IMG/VR virus record: IMGVR_UViG_3300027734_002590
Span: 37,663-101,662 of that record
Direction: 5' to 3' (one strand)
Origin: a virus
Length of the DNA stretch: 64,000 bases
Part shown: piece after piece, positions 22,867 through 29,682 of the stretch
How the letters are laid out: every line of letters starts with the position of its first letter
How positions within the stretch are numbered: the stretch's first letter is position 1
Notes under the pieces: generated by a model
Told to the model about the DNA's origin: nothing
What the model saw: only the letters and a program-made list of their open reading frames with translations
Database searches by the model: none
Translations under genes and position numbers: made by a program

Positions 22867-22942
22867 TGGCGTACCCTCAGGGCCTCGAACCCCGAACCTC
22901 TGGTTTTGGAGACCAGCACTCTGCCAATTGAGCTAAGGATAC
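22867..22942 (-). tRNA. tRNA-Trp (CCA)
   Basis: Loop CTCCAAA in CTGGT/ACCAG stem, discriminator G, CCA encoded; one base from tRNA-Phe. Confidence 0.95.
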
Positions 22943-22948
22943 ATAATT

Positions 22949-23038
22949 TGGTCCCCCAGTGTGGAATCGAACCACATCCTGGACCTTATCTAGATTAATC
23001 GCTTATAAAACGACCTGCTCTCCTTGAGCTACTGGGGG
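22949..23038 (-). tRNA. tRNA-Ile (UAU), long variable region
   Basis: Acceptor CCCCCAG/CTGGGGG, D stem GCTC/GAGC, loop TTTATAA, T arm TGTGG-TTCGATT-CCACA. The variable region is about 21 bases, abnormal for isoleucine. Confidence 0.75.
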
Positions 23039-23044
23039 AGCGTT

Positions 23045-23119
23045 TGGTATAGCGTACGGGGATCGAACCCGCCTAGTCACCTTGAAAGGGTGATGACCTC
23101 CCCAGAAGTCGAACGCTAT
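23045..23119 (-). tRNA. tRNA-Glu (UUC), second copy
   Basis: Loop CTTTCAA in TCACC/GGTGA stem, acceptor ATAGCGT/ACGCTAT, T arm GCGGG-TTCGATC-CCCGT, CCA encoded. Sequence differs strongly from the first copy. Confidence 0.88.
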
Positions 23120-23125
23120 ATAATT

Positions 23126-23199
23126 TGGAGCGGGATAGGAGAATCGAACTCCTGACTAAACCTTGGCAAGGTTTCGTTTGACCATTAAACTAATCCCGC
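23126..23199 (-). tRNA. tRNA-Gly (GCC)
   Basis: Same acceptor as tRNA-Gly(UCC) at 16527, loop TTGCCAA, discriminator T, CCA encoded; the two probably derive from one another. Confidence 0.95.
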
Positions 23200-23204
23200 A
23201 TACT

Positions 23205-23279
23205 TGGTGGAGGATGGGAGGATCGAACTCCCACTTCATGCTTGCAAAGCACATGTGCTCCCATTATCACTAATCCCCC
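23205..23279 (-). tRNA. tRNA-Ala (UGC)
   Basis: Loop TTTGCAA; the G3:U70 pair that marks alanine tRNA is present (GGGGGAT/ATCCTCC), discriminator A, CCA encoded. Confidence 0.95.
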
Positions 23280-23286
23280 AATAAAC

Positions 23287-23363
23287 TGGCTCCCCGTCGT
23301 GGGCTCGAACCACGGACATCGACATTAACAGTGTCGCGCAACTACCAACTGTGCTAACGGGGA
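23287..23363 (-). tRNA. tRNA-Asn (GUU)
   Basis: Loop CTGTTAA in CGACA/TGTCG stem, acceptor TCCCCGT/ACGGGGA, discriminator G, CCA encoded. Confidence 0.95.
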
Positions 23364-23370
23364 ATAAACT

Positions 23371-23445
23371 TGGTGCCCCAGGAAGGAATCGAACCTCCAC
23401 ACCCTGATTACAAAACAGGACCTCTACCACTAAGGATACAAGGGC
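23371..23445 (-). tRNA. tRNA-Thr (UGU), second copy
   Basis: Loop TTTGTAA in CCTGT/TCAGG, acceptor GCCCTTG/CTGGGGC with one mismatch, CCA encoded. Same anticodon as 11620 but different sequence. Confidence 0.88.
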
Positions 23446-23453
23446 GTAAAACT

Positions 23454-23528
23454 TGGTAGCCTATCTTGGGAACGATCCAAGGACCCCCGCCTTATCAAGA
23501 CGGTGCTCTACCACTGAGCTAATAGGCT
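23454..23528 (-). tRNA. tRNA-Ile (GAU)
   Basis: Loop TTGATAA in CCGTC/GGCGG, acceptor AGCCTAT/ATAGGCT, CCA encoded. The T loop reads ATCGTTC, a departure from the nearly universal TTCGANN. Confidence 0.9.
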
Positions 23529-23533
23529 ATATA

Positions 23534-23621
23534 TGGCGGAGGATATAGGAATCGAACCTATCCACCCATTACTGAATGACAGTTTAGCAAACTGTTGCCT
23601 TAACCGCTCGGCCAATCCTCC
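23534..23621 (-). tRNA. tRNA-Ser (GCU)
   Basis: 88 bases with long variable arm, loop TTGCTAA, discriminator G, CCA encoded. Confidence 0.95.
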
Positions 23622-23627
23622 ATAACT

Positions 23628-23702
23628 TGGCGATCCTGCGGGGAATCGAACCCCGATATCCGACTAGACAGGCCGGTATAATAACCACTATATGACAGGA
23701 CC
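23628..23702 (-). tRNA. tRNA-Asp (GUC)
   Basis: Loop CTGTCTA in CCGGC/GTCGG stem, T arm CGGGG-TTCGATT-CCCCG, discriminator G, CCA encoded. Confidence 0.93.
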
Positions 23703-23707
23703 AAATT

Positions 23708-23796
23708 TGGTGGAGATGATAGGATTCGAACCTATTGCGTTTCTTAAGTACCGGATTTACAGTCCGGGGCCACTCCACCATCGTAGCCGCATCTCC
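23708..23796 (-). tRNA. tRNA-Tyr (GUA)
   Basis: 89 bases with long variable arm as usual for bacterial Tyr, loop CTGTAAA, acceptor GGAGATG/CATCTCC, CCA encoded. First tRNA of the main array in transcription order. Confidence 0.95.
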
Positions 23797-23801
23797 AAAT
23801 T

Positions 23802-23866
23802 TATTAACACTCTCCGGCTATGCCTGTCCAGGGCCCGAATGGACGTCCCTAAGGAGAGTGTGTATT
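23802..23866 (-). ncRNA. Structured leader element 1 of the tRNA array
   Basis: ACACTCTCC (23807-23815) pairs with GGAGAGTGT (23853-23861); inside, GTCCA/TGGAC (23826/23844). Interior shares AGGGACG, CTGG and GCATAGC with element 2 on the minus strand, so the two look related. Just upstream of tRNA-Tyr. Confidence 0.5.
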
Positions 23867-23940
23867 AAAACATACTGATAACGCCTGCTATGCAGTACCA
23901 GACTATGGGTTTGGCCGTCCCTTTCAATATGCTTTAATAC
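23862..23940 (-). ncRNA. Structured leader element 2 of the tRNA array
   Basis: GTATTAAAACATACTG (23862-23877) pairs with CAATATGCTTTAATAC (23925-23940). The two non-canonical positions are A:C on plus but G:U on minus, which supports minus transcription. It shares GTATTAA with the outer edge of element 1, so the two stems may compete. Confidence 0.55.
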
Positions 23941-24045
23941 GCTGTAATTTTTCATCTCACAAAAGAGACTTCATCCTACAGGCCGCCCGTTTACTACTGT
24001 TTAGCGTGTGTAGCGAGGACCTCGTTTCCCCTACCACGTTGTACT

Positions 24046-24210
24046 TTAGTTTACACTAAACGTTGGACATTTGTTCAACGATTCACTGTAAATTTTAGCA
24101 CGTTCAAACTTATTTTGAATAAGTTTTTGAAATTGTTCTTTAGTTAGAACACTTTCATAAGCCTGTTCAACAATTCGTTCATTCAATTTTTCGTAATCTA
24201 TCTCTGTCAT
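24046..24210 (-). CDS. Small hypothetical helical protein, 54 aa
   Basis: ATG at 24210 with AAAAGGAAAAA in front. Sequence opens MTEIDYEKLNERIVEQAYES and is charged and helical throughout. First gene before the tRNA array; about 100 bases of non-coding sequence with small hairpins (23945-24045) separate it from element 2. Function unknown. Confidence 0.6.
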   Translation of the reverse strand: MTEIDYEKLNERIVEQAYESVLTKEQFQKLIQNKFERAKIYSESLNKCPTFSVN

Positions 24211-24227
24211 TTTTTCCTTTTGTAAAA

Positions 24228-24257
24228 ACAAAAAACCCTGGGTTTTTAATCCAGGGT
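24228..24257 (-). terminator. Intrinsic terminator or attenuator
   Basis: Minus strand ACCCTGG-N9-CCAGGGT followed by a T-rich run (TTTTTGTTTT). It lies between the 49-aa and 54-aa genes, downstream of the array promoters, so it could attenuate entry into the array. Confidence 0.75.
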
Positions 24258-24286
24258 CCTTGAAGTTTTGAAATGTAATTAAGTTG

Positions 24287-24436
24287 TTACTTAACCATCC
24301 CAGCCCCCCGGACCCTTGTAATCTCTACTGGTAAACGATCTGAATGTAGACTATTGATCGCTAACCAATAAGAGGGCATTACGCCGCCTTGTTTGGCTAT
24401 CGTATTCAGTTGTCTAAAATTACAGGTTGCTTTCAT
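24287..24436 (-). CDS. Small hypothetical protein, 49 aa
   Basis: ATG at 24436, downstream of the predicted transcription start near 24488; an upstream extension would begin inside the promoter. Starts MKATCNFRQLNTIAKQGGVM and ends in a basic, Gly-containing tail. Only gene between the tandem promoters and the terminator, hence a candidate regulator or leader peptide. Function unknown. Confidence 0.5.
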   Translation of the reverse strand: MKATCNFRQLNTIAKQGGVMPSYWLAINSLHSDRLPVEITRVRGAGMVK

Positions 24437-24494
24437 TTCTGTTTCCAGTTCTCTTTCTTTAAAAATTACATCGTTATCTCTAACGTATGTGTAT

Positions 24495-24523
24495 ATTGTA
24501 TGATCTTTTGCACTTGCTGTCAA
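24495..24523 (-). promoter_or_regulatory. Sigma70 promoter, proximal of a tandem pair
   Basis: GGGG-TTGACA, 17 bases, TACAAT on the minus strand. Drives the 49-aa gene and possibly the tRNA array. A GTTGTA-TTTT-TACAAC palindrome lies 21 bases upstream of the -35. Confidence 0.75.
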
Positions 24524-24543
24524 CCCCTACTTGCATCTTTTTT

Positions 24544-24559
24544 GTTGTATTTTTACAAC
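24544..24559. promoter_or_regulatory. Palindromic operator-like site 1
   Basis: GTTGTATTTTTACAAC, 6-bp arms, followed on plus by GGTGAT. Same design as site 2. Confidence 0.55.
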
Positions 24560-24597
24560 GGTGATTTGCCTGTAGACAGTTTCTAGCGTATGTCTAT

Positions 24598-24626
24598 ATT
24601 ATGTACTTATTTATCTCTCTTGTCAA
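24598..24626 (-). promoter_or_regulatory. Sigma70 promoter, distal of a tandem pair
   Basis: GGGG-TTGACA, 17 bases, CATAAT on the minus strand; second copy of the same promoter design, with palindrome site 2 about 28 bases upstream. Confidence 0.65.
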
Positions 24627-24654
24627 CCCCTATATAATAGGCCGATTTTGAATC

Positions 24655-24670
24655 GTTGTAAATTTACAAC
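24655..24670. promoter_or_regulatory. Palindromic operator-like site 2
   Basis: GTTGTAAATTTACAAC, a perfect 16-bp palindrome followed on plus by AGTGAT. Also close to a TATAAT on the plus strand that could serve the sugar cluster, so it may regulate both directions. Confidence 0.6.
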
Positions 24671-24727
24671 AGTGATGTTATAATTTATATTAGCATCAAG
24701 AACGCGGCCTGTCAATCTGAGCCGCTG

Positions 24728-24733
24728 TAAATA
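24728..24733 (+). promoter_or_regulatory. Late-type TAAATA element of the sugar cluster
   Basis: GTAAATAAT, 20 bases before the ATG at 24754, leaving room for the AAAGGAAC ribosome site. Confidence 0.45.
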
Positions 24734-24753
24734 ATAACAACAAAGGAACTTAT

Positions 24754-25299
24754 ATGCAAATCTACAGACTCGAATCAGATGCCTTTGTAGTCACGTTCAA
24801 CCAATTCAAAGACAACCGAGGATGGTTTTCTGAAACATGGTCAGACAAGTGGCTACCAGACCTAGGCATTCCATCTCCCTTCGTCCAACAGAACACAGTT
24901 TGGACAGAAAATAAAAATACCATTAGAGGATTACATGCACAATCTGCACCAGCAGAGGTTGCAAAATTTATCCGAGTGATTAAAGGCAGTATCTTAGATG
25001 TGTTTGTCGATGCTCGTCAACAAAGTCCAACATTTGGTAAATGGTTTAGTTATGAACTGAACGAATCTACTCCACAGATACTTTACATTCCAACTGGTTT
25101 TTATCACGGGTATATGACTTTAACAGATGATGTTATTGTTCACTATCAACAAGATGCATTCTTTGAGCCTGCATATGAGCAAGGTTTGATATGGAATGAC
25201 CCAACACTACAAATTGATTGGCAGTTAAACGGTGCAGTACCCGTTGTTTCAACAAAAGATGCACAACAACAGACTTGGGATCAAGTCCACAAATTTTAA
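24754..25299 (+). CDS. rmlC: dTDP-4-dehydrorhamnose 3,5-epimerase-like protein
   Basis: 181 aa cupin-fold epimerase. Signatures: FKDNRGWFSETW, TIRGLHAQSAPAEVAKFI (catalytic His region), ILDVFVDARQQSPTFGKW and LYIPTGFYHGYMTL. The full set of RmlC landmarks is present. It would prepare a deoxysugar for surface glycan. First gene of a three-gene plus-strand cluster with a glycosyltransferase and an SDR enzyme. Confidence 0.88.
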   Translation: MQIYRLESDAFVVTFNQFKDNRGWFSETWSDKWLPDLGIPSPFVQQNTVWTENKNTIRGLHAQSAPAEVAKFIRVIKGSILDVFVDARQQSPTFGKWFSYELNESTPQILYIPTGFYHGYMTLTDDVIVHYQQDAFFEPAYEQGLIWNDPTLQIDWQLNGAVPVVSTKDAQQQTWDQVHKF

Positions 25300-25308
25300 G
25301 AGGCAAAA

Positions 25309-25977
25309 ATGGCAAGCAAAATAGCAATGACAGCAATTCACACTCATCACATTAAGCCGATGAGTGATATGACTTGGGAAGGCAACAAACTTCAATACGC
25401 TGAAAAATGGGGATATGATACGTATGTTCGCACAGAAAGCACAATGGAATGGCATCCAAGTTACGAAAAAATATTCTTTCAACTGCAATTATTAGAAGAG
25501 CATCCAGAACACGAATGGTTGTACTGGAGTGGTGCTGACAGTATCATCACTAACTTTAACATTCCGTTAGAAACGTTTGTTGATGATGACTACCATATTA
25601 TTATGGCTACTGACCGTTTGAATATTAATGCAGACAGTTATTTGATTAAGAATAGTCCAGAAGCTCGTGCATATTGGAAACACATTTGTGATCTAGCACC
25701 TCAATATAATGCTCATCCTAGTGGAACTTGGGAACAGCAGGCTCTTATTGATACTATTGCAGAATATAGACACTTGTGGAAATTTATGCCACAGCGTCAT
25801 ATGAACGCCTATCTATACAGAGAAGTTTATCCACAACACTATATTACAGGCACACATGACTATCTCGGCTATGACGGACAGTGGCAACCGGGCGATTTCC
25901 TATTACATTGGCCCGGTACACCTATGCAATTACGTATGCAGATGATTCCTCATTTTATGCAAATGGTGGTTAGATGA
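25309..25977 (+). CDS. Galactosyl/mannosyltransferase (GT34-like)
   Basis: 222 aa. GT-A features: EHEWLYWSGADSIITNFNIP (D-x-D-like metal site variant), NINADSYLIKNSPEARAYWK and a C-terminal GDFLLHWPGTP, the pattern of GMA12/MNN10-type enzymes. No signal peptide. Overlaps the next gene by ATGA, so the two are translationally coupled. Acceptor unknown. Confidence 0.75.
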   Translation: MASKIAMTAIHTHHIKPMSDMTWEGNKLQYAEKWGYDTYVRTESTMEWHPSYEKIFFQLQLLEEHPEHEWLYWSGADSIITNFNIPLETFVDDDYHIIMATDRLNINADSYLIKNSPEARAYWKHICDLAPQYNAHPSGTWEQQALIDTIAEYRHLWKFMPQRHMNAYLYREVYPQHYITGTHDYLGYDGQWQPGDFLLHWPGTPMQLRMQMIPHFMQMVVR

Positions 25978-26777
25978 AGGTATTTGTTACCGGGAGTGCC
26001 GGATTTATTGGTAGCAAACTAGTAACTTACTTTAAGTCTCAAGGACACGAGGTTGTACATCCTATACGTCAAGAACTTGATCTAGCTAACTTTCAACAAG
26101 TAGATAAGTTTTTTAATGAACAGAGTATAGATGCAGTAGTTCATTGTGCTGTTGCAGGCCGTACTAACATGGTCGGACAGGATAATGCCATCTCAGGTGA
26201 GATCGTTAACATGATCAGTAACTTGTATAGAAACAAGGGCAAGTTTAATCGATTGATTAACGTAGCTAGTGGATACGAGTTTGATCACTTTCGTCCAAAT
26301 AATTTAGTTAGCGAAGCAACTATTGAATCGGTGTTGCCCAAAGCCAGCTACGGACTAGGCAAGAACCTTGCTAGCCGTATTGTAAGAAGCACAGACAATT
26401 GGGTAAACTTACGGTTGTTTGGGATGTTTCATGAGGATGAGTCAGACATACGTTTCTTTAAAAAGTTAAAAAGCGGAACAGGTGCTTTTACTATAGACGA
26501 AGATCGGCAGTTTGACTTTGTCTACTTAAATGATACCTTACCGATGTTTGATCTAGCATTAGCAGGAAATTTAAAACACAAAGATATTAATCTAGTCTAC
26601 CCTGAAAAACATTATATGGGTGAATTAGTAAAATACTTCTGTGAAGTTAACAACGTTAACAGGGAAGTAGCAGTCAACAAGCAAGGCACTAATCATTATA
26701 CAGGTGCATGGAATCGTTGGCAAGAATACGAGTATCCTCGTATTGGGCTTAAAGAAGCTCTTAAAAAATACAATTAA
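25974..26777 (+). CDS. NAD(P)-dependent sugar epimerase/reductase (extended SDR)
   Basis: 267 aa. N-terminal MKVFVTGSAGFIGSKLVTYF loop, DAVVHCAVAGRTNM, NVASGYEFDH, active-site Y-x-x-x-K in KASYGLGKNLASRIV. Similar in outline to GDP-fucose synthase and dTDP-dehydrorhamnose reductase. Together with RmlC it suggests deoxysugar synthesis. Last gene of the cluster. Confidence 0.82.
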   Translation: MKVFVTGSAGFIGSKLVTYFKSQGHEVVHPIRQELDLANFQQVDKFFNEQSIDAVVHCAVAGRTNMVGQDNAISGEIVNMISNLYRNKGKFNRLINVASGYEFDHFRPNNLVSEATIESVLPKASYGLGKNLASRIVRSTDNWVNLRLFGMFHEDESDIRFFKKLKSGTGAFTIDEDRQFDFVYLNDTLPMFDLALAGNLKHKDINLVYPEKHYMGELVKYFCEVNNVNREVAVNKQGTNHYTGAWNRWQEYEYPRIGLKEALKKYN

Positions 26778-26807
26778 ACACCAAGTTTAAAAGAATTAAC
26801 TGCCCAG

Positions 26808-26813
26808 TAAATA
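26808..26813 (+). promoter_or_regulatory. Late-type TAAATA element
   Basis: AGTAAATACTCC, 21 bases before the ATG at 26835, which also has a GGGGTG ribosome site. Would drive the holin-like/lectin operon. Confidence 0.5.
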
Positions 26814-26834
26814 CTCCATAACAGGGGTGTTTAT

Positions 26835-27116
26835 ATGGGCGAAATTTTTAAGATTATTGGTGATCTTGGTATGCCAGTCGCGGCCGCACTAGCCGGTGGT
26901 TACTTTGTATACCTAACAATCAAACTACTACTACAGGGCGTACTCGGTTCCATTAACGGAATGAAGGGCATTATCATTGCATTAGACAATCGTGTTAAAA
27001 CAATGAATCACGATGTTGTCCGTATTGATACTATTGTAAGTAACGCTCTAGGACTTAGACCGGACGTTGACCGTATTGCGCGAGCAGACGGCAAGAACGA
27101 TGCTAGGAGAGACTAA
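26835..27116 (+). CDS. Small membrane protein, holin-like, copy 1
   Basis: 93 aa: one or two N-terminal hydrophobic segments (GMPVAAALAGGYFVYLTIKL), a helical middle and a charged C-terminus (GLRPDVDRIARADGKND). It resembles the 124-aa protein at 28578 in layout and in the ALDNRVKTMNHDVVRIDT / ALIDRIRMLDNDLIRLNQ region. Holin-like topology, but the role is not shown. Confidence 0.7.
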   Translation: MGEIFKIIGDLGMPVAAALAGGYFVYLTIKLLLQGVLGSINGMKGIIIALDNRVKTMNHDVVRIDTIVSNALGLRPDVDRIARADGKNDARRD

Positions 27117-27244
27117 TGGAACTAAAAGACAAGATTATTCAATTGCATGATATTGCTCGTGCAGTTGAGAAAGAAATTGGAGTGGGGCAATTAAGCGAAG
27201 ATATACGTAAGGCCGCAGATAGATTGAGTGAATTGTTAAAATGA
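27116..27244 (+). CDS. Small helical protein, 42 aa
   Basis: Begins MELKDKIIQLHDIARAVEKE, ends DRLSELLK; almost entirely amphipathic helix. Start overlaps the previous stop (TAATG), stop overlaps the next start (ATGA). Function unknown. Confidence 0.6.
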   Translation: MELKDKIIQLHDIARAVEKEIGVGQLSEDIRKAADRLSELLK

Positions 27245-27435
27245 AATACTACGATTACGATTGGGACTTAGAGCCCAATAGAATCCTATTAGATAAAGAA
27301 TTAAACATAGACAAGTTAGGGTGGAAACACGGAGATTGTTTTAAAGTTACTAACGTTGACGGACAGACTATGTTAGTTAAGTTAGATCCGTTAGAGCAGT
27401 TTATTAGAGGATATAAGGTAAATTCAAATGCATAA
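27241..27435 (+). CDS. Small hypothetical protein, 64 aa
   Basis: Starts MKYYDYDWDLEPNRILLDKE and contains GWKHGDCFKVTNVDGQTMLV, a small beta-sheet fold suggested. Coupled by overlap at both ends. Function unknown. Confidence 0.65.
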   Translation: MKYYDYDWDLEPNRILLDKELNIDKLGWKHGDCFKVTNVDGQTMLVKLDPLEQFIRGYKVNSNA

Positions 27436-27577
27436 ATGGGACGGATGGTACGATAGTTTACCAGCACATACAAAAGAATCTTTAAAGGATGCCGCCATTT
27501 GGCGCGATAAGGATCTTGCACTTTTTGTTAGCATAGCATTGGTTGTGGGATTCTTCCTTGGATTCATAGTAGGTTAA
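27428..27577 (+). CDS. Small membrane protein, 49 aa
   Basis: MHKWDGWYDSLPAHTKESLK then a single C-terminal membrane helix (ALFVSIALVVGFFLGFIVG). Overlaps the preceding gene by 8 bases and ends 9 bases before the lectin gene. Possibly part of a lysis or surface module. Confidence 0.6.
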   Translation: MHKWDGWYDSLPAHTKESLKDAAIWRDKDLALFVSIALVVGFFLGFIVG

Positions 27578-27586
27578 GGTTTAAGA

Positions 27587-28567
27587 ATGCCAATATACAT
27601 TTGGAATGGAAAAGAATTTACAGACCAATGGGCGCCAATCCATGATGGCGGACAATGTGTGTTTATGCCGTTGATAGATTATCGTAGCAACGAAGAAGGG
27701 GAAGAACCTGTGTTCAATACAGAAACTATATTAAAATATTATGAAACATTAAGTGATGCTGATCGGTTAGCATTAGTTGCGGCAATGAAAATTGACGAGC
27801 AGGCTATCCTAGCACGTGAACGAGCAGAAAGAACAGCACGTAACAAAGCCCTGGGCGTTCATACTGGCAAAACTATAGATGAATATAGCACCAGTGCTTG
27901 GCAGATCAAACAAGACTATCCAGATAGTGAGGATGGAGTATATTGGATACAGAATGACACAATTAACAACGGTGAGCCATTCCAAGTCTATTGCGACATG
28001 ACTACCTTAGGCGGAGGCTGGACATTGATAGTACAAAATTCAGCTTGCGAATGGCAAACTAATCAAGTGTTTTTACACAATGAAACAACGGCTCCTACAC
28101 AACTAGTAGGTTATGATGTACAGTCAACTGACTATAACTACAGCATCCTAAGTTGGGCTGATAAAATTAAAAGTGCAGAGTCAGGATTTGATTTTATGAT
28201 CACAGCTCGCGAACACGGATCACTAGGTGGTGCGTGGACTGCTAATGAACCATACTCATTTGTACAGACTCTTGAAGATGGTGACTTGGGTGATGCACAG
28301 TTAGGTACACCAGGCTGGCGCAAGAACATTACAGAACTAGCACGTTGGGGGTATAATGGCAACACATGGAACTACGATGACAACGCTATGGAGGCACGTA
28401 TGCCCTGGGTTGGTATTGGTATCAACTACGGTTGGTTAACTACAGACGGTTTCCGCGGTGGTTGGTGGGGTACATTAATCACTGGTGGTGGGTGGAATCC
28501 TGCTCCGTGGTTAAGCACTATCGAAGACGGTGCTCGTCCGGGTGCAATTTGGTATTGGGTAAGATAA
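27587..28567 (+). CDS. Fibrinogen-related (FReD) lectin-domain protein
   Basis: 326 aa. Residues 1 to about 100 form a phage-type N-terminal part with a charged helix. From about 105 onward a fibrinogen/intelectin-like domain is seen: DYPDSEDGVYWIQNDTINNG, PFQVYCDMTTLGGGWTLIVQ, ending in Trp/Gly-rich WGTLITGGGWNPAPW. Such domains bind sugars. No signal peptide, so it is probably a virion (tail tip or fibre adhesin) or lysis-released protein. Uncommon in phages to my knowledge. Confidence 0.8.
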   Translation: MPIYIWNGKEFTDQWAPIHDGGQCVFMPLIDYRSNEEGEEPVFNTETILKYYETLSDADRLALVAAMKIDEQAILARERAERTARNKALGVHTGKTIDEYSTSAWQIKQDYPDSEDGVYWIQNDTINNGEPFQVYCDMTTLGGGWTLIVQNSACEWQTNQVFLHNETTAPTQLVGYDVQSTDYNYSILSWADKIKSAESGFDFMITAREHGSLGGAWTANEPYSFVQTLEDGDLGDAQLGTPGWRKNITELARWGYNGNTWNYDDNAMEARMPWVGIGINYGWLTTDGFRGGWWGTLITGGGWNPAPWLSTIEDGARPGAIWYWVR

Positions 28568-28577
28568 GGAGTAATAT

Positions 28578-28952
28578 ATGGATGTCGTAGAATTAGTAAA
28601 CAAATATGGCTTTCCCATCGTCATGGCAGTGGGAATGGGCTTCATTATCAAATACGTTTGGGAATGGGCAACAAAAGAAGTTAAGCCTGTAATCTCAGAA
28701 GCCAACTCAGTTCTTATTGCTCTTATTGATCGTATCCGTATGTTGGACAACGATTTAATTCGTCTAAATCAGAAAGTTAATACTGTGTTGACCATCCGTG
28801 GCAAGATGATCGAAAGTGATCGTGTTATGGAAACAGCCGTAGTTGAAGCGCAGGCTAACAAGAAGTTCCACGATGCTATGGACGAAGCTGATAGTATCGC
28901 TAAAAAAGTTGATCCTAGCGACAAGAAAGAAGCCGCAGGCGGAAGTAGTTAA
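28578..28952 (+). CDS. Small membrane protein, holin-like, copy 2
   Basis: 124 aa: hydrophobic N-terminal segment (GFPIVMAVGMGFIIKYVW), amphipathic helix (ALIDRIRMLDNDLIRLNQKV) and an acidic, Lys-rich tail. Paralogue of the 93-aa protein at 26835. Ribosome site AAGGAG. Convergent with the D,D-peptidase gene, overlapping by four bases. Confidence 0.7.
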   Translation: MDVVELVNKYGFPIVMAVGMGFIIKYVWEWATKEVKPVISEANSVLIALIDRIRMLDNDLIRLNQKVNTVLTIRGKMIESDRVMETAVVEAQANKKFHDAMDEADSIAKKVDPSDKKEAAGGSS

Positions 28953-29656
28953 TACCTAGCCAACAAGTATTCCGCATCAGGAATACGAGTCTTAATTGTT
29001 TTACTGTTTAGAACAATAATAATACGTCGACCTACATCAGTATCAACTAACATAACAAGACACCCTCCGCTGGCCCGTATCCAGCCTGTCTTGCTTACAA
29101 TAATATCATTGCGTTTACGAGTAATGGGATTAGTATTATTAACTGATACTAATCTTTTCTTATTTTGTACAGTAGTTGTTGATTTACTTGCGGCAACAAT
29201 TTCAGGATATTTGCTTGCTTCAAGAACAATATCAATCAGATCAGTTGCGGTGCTTACATTAAACACACTTAACCCTGTCGGTTCATGATACTGTGTATTC
29301 CTTAGGCCTAGCATGTGTGCTTTGTGATTCATTGCTCTAACACAATCTAGTTTGCCACCTGGATATTTTTCACATAGGGTATTAGCGGCCTTGTTATCTG
29401 AATGGGTGATCATTAACTGTACTAGATCTCGTCTAGTGTATATTCCGATCTTTTCATCTAAACTTTGTCCAACATCTAATACAACCATTGCAGTCATTAG
29501 TTTAGTAACACTAGCGATAGGACGAATTTCTTGATAATTTTCGCCATCGATTATTTTACCTTTATAATCAGCCACTAACCAACTTGTTGCTGTTATATCT
29601 TTAGCTGTTGCCGTGTTAACAAATAGGGCAAATATTAATATAATTACTTTGAACAT
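28949..29656 (-). CDS. D-alanyl-D-alanine endopeptidase/carboxypeptidase (peptidase S11)
   Basis: 235 aa with a signal peptide (about 18 residues, ends NTATAKD). Active-site triad motifs are complete: SVTK near residue 49, SDN near 86 and SKTG near 196. Cuts peptide cross-links or terminal D-Ala of periplasmic murein. PbpG-like without the C-terminal anchor of carboxypeptidases. In a phage it may support lysis or cell-wall remodelling. Leaderless late-type promoter upstream. Confidence 0.9.
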   Translation of the reverse strand: MFKVIILIFALFVNTATAKDITATSWLVADYKGKIIDGENYQEIRPIASVTKLMTAMVVLDVGQSLDEKIGIYTRRDLVQLMITHSDNKAANTLCEKYPGGKLDCVRAMNHKAHMLGLRNTQYHEPTGLSVFNVSTATDLIDIVLEASKYPEIVAASKSTTTVQNKKRLVSVNNTNPITRKRNDIIVSKTGWIRASGGCLVMLVDTDVGRRIIIVLNSKTIKTRIPDAEYLLARY

Positions 29657-29660
29657 GTAC

Positions 29661-29666
29661 TATTTA
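29661..29666 (-). promoter_or_regulatory. Late-type promoter, leaderless
   Basis: Minus strand CTTAAATAGTAC then ATG at 29656: four-base gap. Confidence 0.6.
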
Positions 29667-29682
29667 AGCTAAGTACTAGACT

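Noticed and set aside
20065-23796. CRISPR array suggested by evenly spaced similar units
   Set aside because: The repeated blocks are conserved T-arm sequences (TTCGAnn) of different tRNAs, not identical repeats with spacers.
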